Source of the DNA: Aliivibrio sifiae
GTDB taxonomy: Bacteria > Pseudomonadota > Gammaproteobacteria > Enterobacterales > Vibrionaceae
NCBI RefSeq assembly: GCF_002954715.1
Contig: NZ_MSCP01000001.1
Coordinates: 2,307,141-2,371,140 of the forward strand
Length of the DNA stretch: 64,000 nt
Direction of reading: 5' to 3'
In this document: piece by piece, positions 1-9,678 of the stretch
Layout: the number at the start of each line of letters is the position of its first letter
How positions within the stretch are numbered: the first letter of the stretch is position 1
The notes under the pieces: model-generated
Database searches by the model: none
The model's input: the letters and a program-made list of their open reading frames with translations, nothing else
Told to the model about the DNA's origin: nothing
Translations under genes and position numbers: made by a program

Positions 1-326
1 AACGTAATATCGCTAGGCCAAGCATCTTGAGGGTGTAAATTGACATTAGGGACATCAGAATCATGCTCTGCATTGTACTCTGGTCGCTGGTGTAATCCGG
101 CAACAACTCGACCTGCAGTCTTCAATGTTTGGGTTCTTTCATCGTTAAATCGACGAATACGTAAGCCTGTGTCATGCTTACGAAGATGCTGTTCGGGTGT
201 GTCAAAATAGATGTTACCCAAGTTAAGGCAACTCTGCTCTATGACTTTCGCTCCTGATATTTTGTCTATAATAGTGTCTACAAACTCAGGAAAAACAAAA
301 AATTTCAGTTCTATTTCAGTTTCCAT
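1..326 (-). CDS. ygiF: Inorganic triphosphatase, CYTH domain (partial)
   Basis: The N-terminal part of a CYTH-domain protein, transcribed leftwards and cut by the window edge, so about 108 residues are visible. It starts METEIELKFFV, which carries the ExExK signature of CYTH/triphosphate tunnel enzymes. Further on, YFDTPEQHLRKHDTGLRIRR matches the second conserved strand pair of the family, with basic residues that bind polyphosphate. In E. coli YgiF hydrolyses inorganic triphosphate and has a C-terminal CHAD domain; whether CHAD is present here cannot be seen. It is divergent from the phosphate-transport pair to its right, a neighbourhood that fits phosphate metabolism. Confidence 0.85.
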   Translation of the reverse strand, partial: METEIELKFFVFPEFVDTIIDKISGAKVIEQSCLNLGNIYFDTPEQHLRKHDTGLRIRRFNDERTQTLKTAGRVVAGLHQRPEYNAEHDSDVPNVNLHPQDAWPSDIT

Positions 327-512
327 AATGACCTCATAACCGTTGTCTTTCCAAGGATATGGCTTAAACTGTTCGGTATCAAGCAACAAATAATGCCAAA
401 ACCATGATCTAAAGTAGTTTTATTGATAGTGGGATTGGGTTAACATTCGCGCCTTTATGGCCATCGTCTAACAATTCACCATTAGGTACTTGTTTTATTA
501 GGTTAAGAAACC

Positions 513-1193
513 ATGCCAGTAAATACTATTATGGGGTTATTCGCAAAGTCCCCAATGAAACCTTTGCAGCGTCACGTTGTTTGTGTCAATGAATGCTGCT
601 CACTTCTTATTCCGTTTTTCGAAACGTGTGCAAAAGGTGATTGGGAAAAAGCGAGTGAACTTCGTGCGCAAATTTCTCATTTAGAGAAAGAAGCGGATGT
701 TCTAAAACGTGAAATTCGTTTAAAACTTCCTCGTGGGTTATTCATGCCTGTTGACCGTACCGACATGCTCGGTCTGTTAACTCAGCAAGATAAACTTGCA
801 AACCTGGCTAAAGACATCGCAGGTCGCGTTGTTGGTCGCCAACTTGAAATTCCAAGCTCTATGCAGGACGCATTTTTAGCTTATGTTCAACGTTGTTTAG
901 ATGCGGCTAATCAAGCGCAAGAAGTGATCAGCGAATTGGACGAGCTATTAGAAACCGGCTTTAAGGGACGTGAAGTCACTTTGGTTGCTGAGATGATCAA
1001 TAAATTAGATATCATTGAAGATGATACTGATGAATTGCAAATTCAACTGCGCCAGCAACTCATGAGCATCGAACACAAGTACAATCCGATCGATGTTATG
1101 TTCCTTTATAAAATCCTTGAGTGGGTTGGTGGCATTGCCGACCAAGCACAGCGTGTTGGTTCTCGTTTAGAACTAATGCTATCTCGCTCATAA
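513..1193 (+). CDS. DUF47/PhoU-like protein, Pit accessory (TIGR00153)
   Basis: A 226-residue, all-helical, charged protein of the DUF47/TIGR00153 family, distantly related to PhoU. It has no signal peptide or membrane segment. Family members are almost always encoded just upstream of a Pit low-affinity phosphate transporter, and here the pit gene begins 27 bp downstream, so the two form an operon. The likely role is regulating or assisting phosphate uptake from the cytoplasmic side; that is inference from family and context, since the biochemical activity is poorly defined. Length is typical and no residues look unusual. Confidence 0.85.
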   Translation: MPVNTIMGLFAKSPMKPLQRHVVCVNECCSLLIPFFETCAKGDWEKASELRAQISHLEKEADVLKREIRLKLPRGLFMPVDRTDMLGLLTQQDKLANLAKDIAGRVVGRQLEIPSSMQDAFLAYVQRCLDAANQAQEVISELDELLETGFKGREVTLVAEMINKLDIIEDDTDELQIQLRQQLMSIEHKYNPIDVMFLYKILEWVGGIADQAQRVGSRLELMLSRS

Positions 1194-1220
1194 GTTTGTG
1201 ATTCAGTAACAGGTAATACA

Positions 1221-2507
1221 ATGGATATTCTTGCTAACTACGGCACGACCCTTATTTTAGTTGCGGCCTTCTTCGGCTTCCTTATGGCTATTGGTATTGG
1301 TGCAAATGATGTAGCCAATGCAATGGGCACCTCTGTAGGGTCTAAAGCACTAACAGTAAAACAAGCGATCATCATTGCTATGATCTTCGAATTTGCAGGG
1401 GCATACCTTGCCGGTGGCGAAGTTACAGATACAATTCGTAAAGGGGTAATTGATACCTCTCTTTTTTCCCATCAGCCTGAAGTATTAGTTTACGGCATGA
1501 TGTCAGCACTTCTTGCTGCGGGTACTTGGTTATTGCTTGCGTCTTACATGGGCTGGCCGGTATCAACAACTCACTCTATCATCGGTGCTATCATCGGTTT
1601 CGCGTGTGTTGCTGTAGGTACAGAAGCGGTTGATTGGAACTCAGTTCAAGGTATCGTAGGGAGCTGGTTAATCACCCCTCTCATATCCGGTATTTTTGCT
1701 TACATGATCTTTATCAGTGCTCAACGACTGATATTTGATACAGATAAGCCATTAATGAATGCTAAACGTTTTGTTCCGGTATACATGTTCATCACCACTA
1801 TGGTTATTGCACTTGTTACTATCAAAAAAGGTCTAAAGCACGTTGGTCTTCATCTATCTAATGGCGAAGCTTGGGTTGCGTCTGCAGGCGTATCAGCATT
1901 AGTAATGGTCGGTGGTTATCTGTATATCTCTCGTAAATTTGCAAATACAGTAAATGATGAGAAAGACAGCCGTGGTTTTACTGGCGTAGAAAGTATTTTT
2001 AGTACGTTAATGGTTATTACCGCATGTGCAATGGCATTTGCTCATGGTTCTAATGATGTTGCTAACGCAATTGGTCCACTGTCTGCTGTTGTATCAACCG
2101 TAGAGCATATGGGTGAAATCACAACGAAGAGTACTATCGCTTGGTGGATCCTTCCTCTAGGTGGTATTGGTATCGTTGTTGGTCTTGCAACATTAGGTCA
2201 TAAAGTAATGGCAACAGTAGGTACAGGTATCACTGAACTGACTCCTAGCCGTGGTTTTGCTGCTCAATTAGCAACAGCATCAACGGTAGTGTTAGCTTCT
2301 GGTACTGGTCTTCCTATTTCAACAACTCAAACTCTAGTTGGTGCTGTATTAGGTGTAGGTTTTGCACGTGGTATTGGCGCACTAAACTTAGGCGTAGTAC
2401 GTAATATCGTAGCGTCTTGGGTTGTTACGCTACCGGCTGGTGCATTATTGGCTGTAGTTTTCTACTACGCAATGCAAGCAATCTTTGGTATCGGCGCTCC
2501 AGTCTAA
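1221..2507 (+). CDS. pit: Low-affinity inorganic phosphate transporter Pit
   Basis: A 428-residue integral membrane protein of the PiT family, which moves phosphate, usually as a metal-phosphate complex, by cation symport. The two inverted family signatures are visible: GANDVANAMGTSVGSKAL near residues 27-44, and AHGSNDVANAIGPLSAVV near 275-292. Around ten hydrophobic segments are spread over the protein. It is shorter than E. coli PitA (499 aa) because the central cytoplasmic loop is short, as in other Vibrio Pit proteins. It follows the DUF47 gene and ends before a hairpin terminator, so this is a two-gene operon. Confidence 0.92.
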   Translation: MDILANYGTTLILVAAFFGFLMAIGIGANDVANAMGTSVGSKALTVKQAIIIAMIFEFAGAYLAGGEVTDTIRKGVIDTSLFSHQPEVLVYGMMSALLAAGTWLLLASYMGWPVSTTHSIIGAIIGFACVAVGTEAVDWNSVQGIVGSWLITPLISGIFAYMIFISAQRLIFDTDKPLMNAKRFVPVYMFITTMVIALVTIKKGLKHVGLHLSNGEAWVASAGVSALVMVGGYLYISRKFANTVNDEKDSRGFTGVESIFSTLMVITACAMAFAHGSNDVANAIGPLSAVVSTVEHMGEITTKSTIAWWILPLGGIGIVVGLATLGHKVMATVGTGITELTPSRGFAAQLATASTVVLASGTGLPISTTQTLVGAVLGVGFARGIGALNLGVVRNIVASWVVTLPAGALLAVVFYYAMQAIFGIGAPV

Positions 2508-2534
2508 CCTTAATCAATTTTGAAACAATTGCAC

Positions 2535-2561
2535 AAAGAGGAGAGTAAAATCTCCTCTTTT
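2535..2561 (+). terminator. Rho-independent terminator after pit
   Basis: A perfect stem of AAGAGGAGA with TCTCCTCTT around a 6-nt loop, followed by T residues, 27 bp after the pit stop codon. Confidence 0.8.
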
Positions 2562-2680
2562 CTTGCATCTGGGCTTAAATATTTTTAGTATCTATAACTT
2601 CGTTTGAATCTGTCGTGATGAGTAAGTTCTTTTTCTCTTTACTTAGAAGGTTCAAGACCATTTTTCAAAGGAATATTATT

Positions 2681-3292
2681 GTGAAGCATTTTATTAGCCT
2701 GATTCTACTTACTTGGGCTATTGCTGCGCCAGCGCAAGCTCAAACTCGTTATATTTCTGATAACCTGTTTACGTACATGCACTCAGGTCCAAGTAATCAA
2801 TACAAAATCATAGGTAGTGTAAATGCGGGTGAGCGCATTACTCTATTAAGCAGCAACAAAAACTCTGGCTTCACACAAATTGTGGATACTAAAGGCCGTA
2901 AGGGCTGGGTTGAAAGTAAATTTGTTTCTCGCCAAGCGGGCCTAGGTGAGCGCTTACCAAAAGTTGAGGCTGAACTTACTTCAGTAAAAACACAACTGGC
3001 TAACGCTCGTAAAGCTGCGAATGATGAGAAAGCGGGGTTAGCTGATAGCTTGACTCAACGTAACCAACAAATGCAAGATTTAGAGCAAAGCTACAGCGAT
3101 GTAAATAACCAATTGGTTAGCTCTCAATCTGAAATTCGTGAATTACGCGCTAAATTAGATACGCAAAAAGAAGACTTATTACTTAAGTACTTCATGTACG
3201 GCGGTGGTGTTGCAGGTATTGGTCTACTGTTTGGCCTTCTACTTCCTCACATGATCCCAAGTCGTAAAAAGAAACAAAACGGTTGGTCTTAA
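2681..3292 (+). CDS. SH3-domain envelope protein, TIGR04211/YgiM type
   Basis: A membrane-anchored envelope protein of 203 residues. The GTG at 2681 is preferred over upstream ATGs (from 2615): it follows AAGGA and gives a clean signal peptide (VKHFISLILLTWAIAAPAQA) with an AQA cleavage site. The mature part begins with a bacterial SH3 domain (about residues 22-85: RYISDNLFTYMHSGPS, GWVESKF), then a coiled coil (about 95-165), a single C-terminal membrane helix near 170-190 and a basic tail (PSRKKKQ). This is the architecture of E. coli YgiM, whose gene lies near ygiF and cca as here. The role is unknown; SH3 domains of this type often bind peptidoglycan. Confidence 0.85.
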   Translation: MKHFISLILLTWAIAAPAQAQTRYISDNLFTYMHSGPSNQYKIIGSVNAGERITLLSSNKNSGFTQIVDTKGRKGWVESKFVSRQAGLGERLPKVEAELTSVKTQLANARKAANDEKAGLADSLTQRNQQMQDLEQSYSDVNNQLVSSQSEIRELRAKLDTQKEDLLLKYFMYGGGVAGIGLLFGLLLPHMIPSRKKKQNGWS

Positions 3293-3329
3293 AATCATTA
3301 TTGATGACTAATCAATAAATCATATATAC

Positions 3330-3360
3330 AAAAAAGCTCAGAATTATCTGAGCTTTTTTT
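3330..3360 (+). terminator. Rho-independent terminator
   Basis: AAAAAGCTCAGA pairs with TCTGAGCTTTTT across a 4-nt loop and ends in a T run. Being A- and T-flanked, it can work in both directions between the convergent ygiM-like and gspB genes. Confidence 0.85.
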
Positions 3361-3410
3361 ATACCAATGTAATTACTGAAATTGGTATTATTCCTATTAG
3401 TAAATAGTCA

Positions 3411-4103
3411 TTACCCTTTCCACTCATACAGAGCAGGGATCTCTATCTTTTGGCCTTTAAAGTCAATCACTACATTTCTTGGGTTTATTTCTAATAATGT
3501 AATTCCATTTGAAATATGCCCACCAAGATTCACTTCTTTACCATTCACTTTTACCCAACGACGACTTGGTTTCGACGTGTAATTATGTGTTTGAAAATTA
3601 AGAGGAGGCAACTGCCCTGAAAATTGAGCGCCTTTTTTATCTAACTCAACATAAGGAGAATCGCCATACTTAGCAGAACCATTCTCGTACCGCTCTTCAA
3701 CCTCAGACGGCTCATTTAAAATAGATTCAAATCGCGCAGCCAGTTCCGGTGACAAACCTGATAAATCTAAATTATCAATATCTAGAGGTTCTTGGTTTTG
3801 TTCAGCGGTAATATTATCAATGTCATCTTTATCTTTTGAATTCGGAATACCTCTAAACTCCTCTATTGAATTCTTTTTTTTCGTTGGCTCTTTCAAACGA
3901 CTTAAAGACAACTCTGTCGCACGTAACGGTAACTTCTCTGTATCTAAAGTTGGTAATGATAATACCGTATATGTAGGCTTATAAGGCTCTAACTCTTGTT
4001 GAGACGCCTTGTAGTAAGGTAATGAAAGATAGCTAGATATAACCAAAGGAGGGAGCACGACAATTGAGCCTAAAACCCATAAAGGAAAACGATAAGACGA
4101 CAT
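3411..4103 (-). CDS. gspB: General secretion pathway protein GspB
   Basis: A 230-residue inner-membrane protein with one N-terminal membrane helix (about residues 8-26, PLWVLGSIVVLPPLVISSYL), a long charged periplasmic linker, and a C-terminal domain typical of GspB/ExeB (about 165-230, with RRWVKVNGKEVNLGG and PALYEWKG). GspB works with GspA to help place the type II secretion secretin in the outer membrane. The start codon follows the gspA stop codon with no gap, so the pair is co-transcribed and probably translationally coupled. It converges on the SH3 protein gene at a shared hairpin. Confidence 0.85.
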   Translation of the reverse strand: MSSYRFPLWVLGSIVVLPPLVISSYLSLPYYKASQQELEPYKPTYTVLSLPTLDTEKLPLRATELSLSRLKEPTKKKNSIEEFRGIPNSKDKDDIDNITAEQNQEPLDIDNLDLSGLSPELAARFESILNEPSEVEERYENGSAKYGDSPYVELDKKGAQFSGQLPPLNFQTHNYTSKPSRRWVKVNGKEVNLGGHISNGITLLEINPRNVVIDFKGQKIEIPALYEWKG

Positions 4104-5657
4104 TTACTTATCTCCTTGAAGCAAAGGCGCATCAATATTAACTACACTATCTAGCCACATTAATGTACTTGACCCAACAACACCGTCAGTAGCTAACCCA
4201 AATATTTCTTGAAACTCTTTCACTTGCTGTTCCGTCTCTTTATTGAATTTTTCCGAGTCACTGAAAGGTTGTTCTAATGCAAAAGACAATAAACGATTTA
4301 ATTCTAAAATCGCTTTTCCTTTGTCACCACGCTTCATTGCTCTTTCGGTAATGATTGGTTTTTTCCACAATTGAATATAAGCACCATTCCAATGCTGCTC
4401 AAACCATTGATGAGAAACTTCGACATGTTCAGACGGCAAAAGTAGCTCCACCCCTTTAGAATGAACACGATAAACAAGCGCAAGTAAATCATCCCCTGTT
4501 GATTGCTGTAGCCAAACAACTGCAGGTCGATTAATCGCCAATAAGTCACTCAAACTGCCATTACTGTCTAAACAATATAATTGTGCTCTTTTTGCATTAG
4601 TACAATTAGCTTGAAACGAATTGGTTGAATATCCCCATACCGATAATAAGGCTTGAAACGCATCCGATTGAGATTCAAATCCAATTAATGGTGCTTCTAC
4701 GATAGGCGCACTCATTGGGTAATGAGCATCCAAATACTTAGGAAGAAAATGATAACTCCCCAAACTCAATAATGCAGAGAGCCCCAATGCTATAACTAAT
4801 GGAGTAAAGGCAAAATACGTTCTCTGATGAGAATTAACCTTTGGCGGGCTTTGCCAATCAAGTACTAATTCTTTTGCTTGTTCTACTGCTTTATTAGTTA
4901 CTCCCTTATTGCCACTCTGATAACTTATCCAAAGCGCTTTATCACACAATAAGTTCACCACACGAGGTATTCCATCAGAATAGTGAGCGATTTTCTTTAT
5001 TACCGATGCTGGAAATAATGAAATATCGCCACCAGCCACAGTTAAACGATGGGCAATATAATACTCAATTTCTTGTGGTGTTAATGGCAACAAATGATAT
5101 CGAGCCGTAATACGTTGTGCTAATTGACGTAAATTTGTTTGTTGTAATTTATGTTGCAACTCAGGCTGACCAATTAAAAGTACTTTCAATAATTTGTCAC
5201 TGTCCGTTTCAAAGTTGGTTAATAAACGTAACTTCTCTAAAACATCTGGCCCCAAGTGCTGCGCTTCATCAATCGCAACAATCGTTTGAAAGCCTTTCTC
5301 TCTCTCTTCTTTTAGAAAGCCAACAATGTTATCTGTAAGATTTTTCAAAGAGGCATTATTTGAATAGGTGATCTCAAACTCATCACAAATCGCTTCAAGC
5401 AATTCTTGGGCGCTAAATGTTGGGTTTAAAATTAAAGCTAAGTGCACTTTATTTTCTAATTTAGAAAACAAAGCTTTAGATACTGTCGTTTTTCCGGTCC
5501 CAACTTCGCCAGTTAATAAGGCGAATCCACCACCTTGCCCTAGTCCTGACAATAAATAATTCAGCGCTTCTTTATGGCGTTCACTCAAATAGAGAAAACG
5601 CGCATTAGGTGTCATTGAGAACGGAAGCTCATTAAAGCCAAAAAAATCTTGGTACAT
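4104..5657 (-). CDS. gspA: General secretion pathway ATPase GspA
   Basis: A 517-residue bitopic protein. The cytoplasmic AAA domain (about residues 1-260) has Walker A GEVGTGKTT near 50-58 and Walker B TIVAIDEAQH near 125-134. A membrane helix lies near 284-304 (FTPLVIALGLSALLSLGSYHF). The periplasmic part ends in a peptidoglycan-binding type 1 domain (about 445-505, with FQEIFGLATDGVVGSSTLMWL). This is the ExeA/GspA layout: ATP use in the cytoplasm is coupled to opening or binding peptidoglycan so that the GspD secretin can assemble. It is the first gene of the gspAB operon and divergent from cca. Confidence 0.9.
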   Translation of the reverse strand: MYQDFFGFNELPFSMTPNARFLYLSERHKEALNYLLSGLGQGGGFALLTGEVGTGKTTVSKALFSKLENKVHLALILNPTFSAQELLEAICDEFEITYSNNASLKNLTDNIVGFLKEEREKGFQTIVAIDEAQHLGPDVLEKLRLLTNFETDSDKLLKVLLIGQPELQHKLQQTNLRQLAQRITARYHLLPLTPQEIEYYIAHRLTVAGGDISLFPASVIKKIAHYSDGIPRVVNLLCDKALWISYQSGNKGVTNKAVEQAKELVLDWQSPPKVNSHQRTYFAFTPLVIALGLSALLSLGSYHFLPKYLDAHYPMSAPIVEAPLIGFESQSDAFQALLSVWGYSTNSFQANCTNAKRAQLYCLDSNGSLSDLLAINRPAVVWLQQSTGDDLLALVYRVHSKGVELLLPSEHVEVSHQWFEQHWNGAYIQLWKKPIITERAMKRGDKGKAILELNRLLSFALEQPFSDSEKFNKETEQQVKEFQEIFGLATDGVVGSSTLMWLDSVVNIDAPLLQGDK

Positions 5658-5796
5658 AAGAATGGTGTTTGCCTTATCAGGATAATTACAAGAATAAATA
5701 TGGAATAAAAAGTCGAAAACCTATGATTGCACGGTATCATTGGAGCTAAGAAAGTAAAGAAAGTTCTCTTTATCTTGGCAGCTAGTAGGGCAAAAC

Positions 5797-7020
5797 GTGG
5801 AAATTTATTTAGTTGGCGGTGCAGTTCGAGATTCGCTTCTCAATATTGATGTAAAAGACAAAGATTGGGTTGTTGTTGGAGCTACCCCTAACGAAATGGG
5901 TTCGCTAGGTTATCAAGCTGTTGGGCAGGACTTCCCTGTTTTCTTACACCCAAAAACCAAAGAAGAATATGCGCTAGCAAGAACAGAGCGTAAAAGCGGT
6001 CAAGGGTATAAAGGGTTTACTTGTTACGCGGAGCCCGATGTTACGTTAGAAGAAGACTTATTACGCCGCGATTTAACGATCAATGCCATTGCTAAAGCCG
6101 ATAATGGTGAACTCATAGATCCTTACAATGGACAAGATGATTTAAATAACCGCTTATTACGCCACGTATCTGATGCGTTTGTTGAAGATCCATTGCGCGT
6201 CTTACGCGTCGCTCGATTTGCTGCCCGCTTTTATTCTCTCGGTTTTACTGTCGCACCAGAAACCATGACCTTAATGAAAACCTTGGTAGAGAGTGGAGAG
6301 TTATCTCACCTGACTCCAGAGCGTGTATGGCAAGAATGGGAAAAGTCCTTATCTAGCCAACACCCAGAAATTTTTCTTTCCGTATTAAAAGAGTGTGGGG
6401 CTTTGGCTGTTGTTTTACCTGAACTTGATGCATTGTTTGGCGTACCTCAACCAGAAAAATGGCACCCAGAAATAGATACTGGCATCCATACATTAATGGT
6501 TACTCAACAAGCTGCATTACTAAGCCAAGGTTTACCCACTCGCTTTGCTGCTCAAGTTCATGACTTAGGTAAAGGCGTGACGCCAGAATCAGAATGGCCA
6601 AGCCATAAAATGCATTGTCATACAGGCATTAAACTCATAAAAAAACTGTGTGCCCGAGTTAAAGTTCCTAATGAATATCGAGATTTAGCACTACTGGTTT
6701 GTGAACACCACACCAACATTCACCGAGCACCTGAACTACGAGCGCAAACCTTTATTAAGATATTCGATAAGATGGACGTATGGCGTAAACCTGAACGCTT
6801 AGAGCCTATCTTACTTTGTTGCCAAGCCGATCATGCGGGTCGATTAGGATTAGAGTCTGAACCTTACCCACAAAAATCACGTTTTGAAATGGCGTTTGAA
6901 ACAGCAAAAGCGGTTGAAGTTAAAGAAGTGGTTGCCGCAGGTTTTAAAGGACAAGAAATTAGAGAAGAGTTGACAAAGAGACGAATTGAAGCGGTAAAAA
7001 GTAAATTAGATATCAAATAA
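5797..7020 (+). CDS. cca: Multifunctional CCA tRNA nucleotidyltransferase
   Basis: This enzyme adds or repairs the 3' CCA of tRNAs. The start is the GTG at 5797; translation from there gives [15 protein letters not shown], the family N-terminus with the nucleotidyltransferase GGxVRD motif. The metal-binding DxD region is [10 protein letters not shown], and [10 protein letters not shown] near residue 91 is the family's second signature. The C-terminal half carries an HD phosphohydrolase domain ([10 protein letters not shown] near 249-258), found in gammaproteobacterial Cca with 2',3'-cyclic phosphodiesterase and phosphatase activity. The 407 residues compare with 412 in E. coli. Confidence 0.95.
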   Translation: MEIYLVGGAVRDSLLNIDVKDKDWVVVGATPNEMGSLGYQAVGQDFPVFLHPKTKEEYALARTERKSGQGYKGFTCYAEPDVTLEEDLLRRDLTINAIAKADNGELIDPYNGQDDLNNRLLRHVSDAFVEDPLRVLRVARFAARFYSLGFTVAPETMTLMKTLVESGELSHLTPERVWQEWEKSLSSQHPEIFLSVLKECGALAVVLPELDALFGVPQPEKWHPEIDTGIHTLMVTQQAALLSQGLPTRFAAQVHDLGKGVTPESEWPSHKMHCHTGIKLIKKLCARVKVPNEYRDLALLVCEHHTNIHRAPELRAQTFIKIFDKMDVWRKPERLEPILLCCQADHAGRLGLESEPYPQKSRFEMAFETAKAVEVKEVVAAGFKGQEIREELTKRRIEAVKSKLDIK

Positions 7021-7065
7021 GCTATACGCTAACTAGAACGCTTCGCTCTAGAAACTATAAAAGCT

Positions 7066-7228
7066 AAGGTTTCAGGTTTCAGGTTTCAGGAAAATCAAAA
7101 TCGAGTACACCTGAAACCTGCAAACGTAGCGCCCTGAAGCCTAGAACATTGCCACGCCAGCAATACTCGCTCTTATCGTTTCTAGTTAGTGAAGCATACA
7201 GCTTCTAGTTTCTAGTTTCTAGTTTCTA
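7066..7228. repeat. Heptamer repeats TTTCAGG and TTTCTAG
   Basis: The intergenic space between cca and uppP contains three tandem TTTCAGG heptamers (7069-7089) with an inverted copy, CCTGAAACC, at 7111-7119, and a second heptamer array of TTTCTAG at 7203-7228 with inverted CTAGAAAC-type copies elsewhere in the gap. The two heptamers differ at only two positions. Either array can fold with its inverted copies into a long hairpin, perhaps acting as a terminator for the convergent genes. The right array reaches into the last codons of uppP. Confidence 0.7.
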
Positions 7229-8029
7229 AGCAAAGCTTAACCACATAAGTAGACCTGTACCTAATAGTAAGCGATAGATAACAAACGGCGTCATACCCAT
7301 GCTTGAAATCAGTTTTAAGAAGAAATGAATACAAATATAAGCACTAATAAAAGAAACCACGACACCAGTGCTTAATAGACCTAAATTCACAGAGACATCA
7401 CTCATCACTAATTTAAGACCAAGATAAGAACCAGCAAGAGTGATAATTGGAATGGACATTAAAAATGAAAAACGAGCAGCCGCTTCACGAGTAAAACCTA
7501 GATAAAGAGCAGCGGTAATCGTAATTCCAGAACGAGACGTCCCTGGGATCATTGCCATCGCTTGAGCAACACCTAAGAATAATGCTTTTTTCCACGTCAT
7601 CTCATACTCACCTTTCGCTAGTTCTGAGTTTTTATCTACCCACCAAAGCAAAAGACCAAACACAATCGTCGTTGCGGCGATAACCCATGCACTGCGCAAA
7701 TACACTTCAATAAAATCTTTAAATAACAAACCACATAATGCTGCTGGGATCGTCGATAAGATGATTAGCCATGCTAGCTTAGATTCTTTATTGTGTTCTT
7801 TTTTAACAATAGATCCAATCCAAGCAGTTAATAAAGTCACTACCTCTTTTCTAAAATAAATAACTACCGCAGCAAGGGTACCTACATGCACAGCGACATC
7901 AAAGGCTAGACCTTGATCTGGCCATCCAAGAACTGCAGAAGGAAGTATAAGATGGGCAGAACTTGAAATAGGTAAAAACTCAGTAAATCCTTGCAATAAA
8001 GCGAGAAAAAAAGCTTCAAAGTACGTCAT
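7226..8029 (-). CDS. uppP: Undecaprenyl-diphosphatase UppP/BacA
   Basis: A 267-residue polytopic membrane enzyme that dephosphorylates undecaprenyl diphosphate so the lipid carrier can be reused for peptidoglycan and other envelope polymers. The family motifs are clear: [17 protein letters not shown] near residues 11-27 (catalytic Glu, Ser and His) and [20 protein letters not shown] near 162-181 (catalytic Arg and Ser). About eight hydrophobic helices are present and the length matches the family (273 in E. coli). It lies 9 bp downstream of folK on the same strand, so it is probably the last gene of folB-folK-uppP. Confidence 0.95.
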   Translation of the reverse strand: MTYFEAFFLALLQGFTEFLPISSSAHLILPSAVLGWPDQGLAFDVAVHVGTLAAVVIYFRKEVVTLLTAWIGSIVKKEHNKESKLAWLIILSTIPAALCGLLFKDFIEVYLRSAWVIAATTIVFGLLLWWVDKNSELAKGEYEMTWKKALFLGVAQAMAMIPGTSRSGITITAALYLGFTREAAARFSFLMSIPIITLAGSYLGLKLVMSDVSVNLGLLSTGVVVSFISAYICIHFFLKLISSMGMTPFVIYRLLLGTGLLMWLSFA

Positions 8030-8038
8030 GATATTCCA

Positions 8039-8527
8039 TTAAAAATTTAAGTTAAGTAATGCTGGTTTAAGTGATTGGCTGCGTGGAAAATCAGCCCATA
8101 TTTGACTGACCGTTTTCTCAGTACTAGGGATAATAAGATCAGGGTTCAATTCAACCATCGGCAAAATAGCGAAGGCAAATTTAAACAGATCATCTCTAGG
8201 TAATGTTGGATCTGATGCTGAGACAACGTCACCATACAATAAGATATCAAGATCAAGGGTTCTATCTTGATTCTTTTTTGCATTAGGTTCTCTACCCCAT
8301 TTGATTTCAATCGCACGTAATAGAGCACCAAGTTCCCTCAATGAGTAGTTAACTTTTAACTCAACAACCAAATTGAAAAAATTATGACCAGAGAAACCTA
8401 CAGGCTCAGCCTCATACACAGTTGATACTTTTGTTATTTCACCAAGTTGATGTAATTCATCAATGGCTATTTTTACATTTTTTTCAGGGGAAATATTGGA
8501 GCCAATACCAATATAGGTTGTGATCAT
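8039..8527 (-). CDS. folK: Dihydropterin pyrophosphokinase (HPPK)
   Basis: A 162-residue cytoplasmic enzyme that transfers pyrophosphate from ATP to 6-hydroxymethyl-dihydropterin in folate synthesis. The family signature is visible: TYIGIGSNISPEKN at the start, and RTLDLDILLYGD near residues 88-99, whose two aspartates bind magnesium. Its start overlaps the end of folB by four bases, so the two are translationally coupled and make consecutive folate enzymes. In E. coli folK pairs with pcnB instead; the folB-folK-uppP order is a Vibrio-type arrangement. Confidence 0.93.
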   Translation of the reverse strand: MITTYIGIGSNISPEKNVKIAIDELHQLGEITKVSTVYEAEPVGFSGHNFFNLVVELKVNYSLRELGALLRAIEIKWGREPNAKKNQDRTLDLDILLYGDVVSASDPTLPRDDLFKFAFAILPMVELNPDLIIPSTEKTVSQIWADFPRSQSLKPALLNLNF

Positions 8528-8877
8528 TTGCTTCCTCGCTCAATCACAACACCCACACTATATGCGTTTACCACAGCACCAGGCTTAGATAAATGAATAC
8601 GAACCCAAGGCACAGAGAAACGAGTCATAATAAGATCTGCAATTTCTTCAGCTACACGCTCAACCAAAAGAAAACGACCTTGTTGAATATGTTCTGTAAC
8701 CGCTTCACTTACCTCTGCATAATTTAAGCACTGCTCAACATTATCTGAATCTGCCGCAGGTTTATTGTCATGAGCCATATCAATATCTAATACGAGCTTT
8801 TGTTTAATGCCTTGTTCCCACTCATAAACACCAATGGTTGTAATAACTTCAAGTTGTTTTATAAATACTAAATCCAT
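8524..8877 (-). CDS. folB: Dihydroneopterin aldolase FolB
   Basis: A 117-residue enzyme that cleaves 7,8-dihydroneopterin to 6-hydroxymethyl-dihydropterin and glycolaldehyde, the substrate step for FolK. Visible features include the N-terminal IKQLEVITTIGVYEWE with the catalytic glutamate region, NYAEVSEAV (substrate-side tyrosine), and the C-terminal strand VRIHLSKPGAVVNAYSVGV with the conserved Lys-Pro. Length equals that of the family. It overlaps folK by four bases and heads the folB-folK-uppP unit. It is divergent from plsY across a 145-bp gap that should hold both promoters. Confidence 0.93.
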   Translation of the reverse strand: MDLVFIKQLEVITTIGVYEWEQGIKQKLVLDIDMAHDNKPAADSDNVEQCLNYAEVSEAVTEHIQQGRFLLVERVAEEIADLIMTRFSVPWVRIHLSKPGAVVNAYSVGVVIERGSK

Positions 8878-9022
8878 CTTTGATCACACTTTTTATTAAG
8901 AGGTCGGATACCCATCAAAAGAAAAACAACGTAATATTGATATTACTTTGCACGATGTGCTGAGCAATATACTATAAAAATGATTTCTGATCGCTCTTGA
9001 TCGCTTAAATAAAGGCTCATTC

Positions 9023-9619
9023 ATGACCCCTCTTGCACTAATTATGATCATCATCGCCTATCTTCTAGGATCGATCTCTAGTGCGGTTTTAATATGTCGA
9101 TTAAAAGGCTTACCAGACCCAAGACATTCAGGCTCACATAACCCAGGCGCAACTAATGTTCTCCGCTTGGGTGGAAAAGGCGCTGCAGGTTTGGTACTTC
9201 TATGTGATATTTTAAAAGGAATGTTGCCAGTATGGGGAGGTTACTTTCTTGAAATCAATCCGCTATTGCTTGGTATTATTGCTATTGCAGCTTGTCTAGG
9301 TCACATGTACCCATTATTTTTTCATTTTAAAGGTGGGAAAGGGGTCGCTACCGCATTAGGTGCTCTTGCTCCAATTGGACTAGATTTAACAGGAATGTTA
9401 TTTGGTTGCTGGATGGTCACAGTATTAGTTACTGGGTACTCGTCATTAGCGTCAATGGTCACAGCTCTACTTGCCCCTTTATTTACTTGGCTTGTAAAAC
9501 CTCAATACACTTTACCCGTAGCCATGCTTTCTTGTTTAATCGTTTTAAAACATCATGAAAATATTCGACGTTTTTTTGCAGGCAAAGAAACAAAAATTTG
9601 GCAAAGAAAAAGGGACTAA
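9023..9619 (+). CDS. plsY: Acyl-phosphate:glycerol-3-phosphate acyltransferase
   Basis: A 198-residue membrane enzyme that acylates glycerol-3-phosphate using acyl-phosphate, the first step of phospholipid synthesis in the PlsX/Y pathway. Three cytoplasmic-loop motifs are seen: [13 protein letters not shown] near residues 36-48, [18 protein letters not shown] near 93-110, and the late [15 protein letters not shown] near 174-188. Five hydrophobic helices fit the family. The gene stands alone, next to folB (divergent) and tsaD (convergent), as is common in gammaproteobacteria. Confidence 0.93.
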   Translation: MTPLALIMIIIAYLLGSISSAVLICRLKGLPDPRHSGSHNPGATNVLRLGGKGAAGLVLLCDILKGMLPVWGGYFLEINPLLLGIIAIAACLGHMYPLFFHFKGGKGVATALGALAPIGLDLTGMLFGCWMVTVLVTGYSSLASMVTALLAPLFTWLVKPQYTLPVAMLSCLIVLKHHENIRRFFAGKETKIWQRKRD

Positions 9620-9646
9620 TCTAGCCCCTTTATTATATTTAACCTA

Positions 9647-9670
9647 AAAGATCATCTACGATCTTTTTTT
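9647..9670. terminator. Bidirectional terminator between plsY and tsaD
   Basis: AAAGATC and GATCTTT form a stem around a short loop, flanked by A and T runs. A weaker stem (AGGG with CCCT) lies at 9610-9630. Together they separate the convergent genes. Confidence 0.75.
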
Positions 9671-9678
9671 GATCCGTT

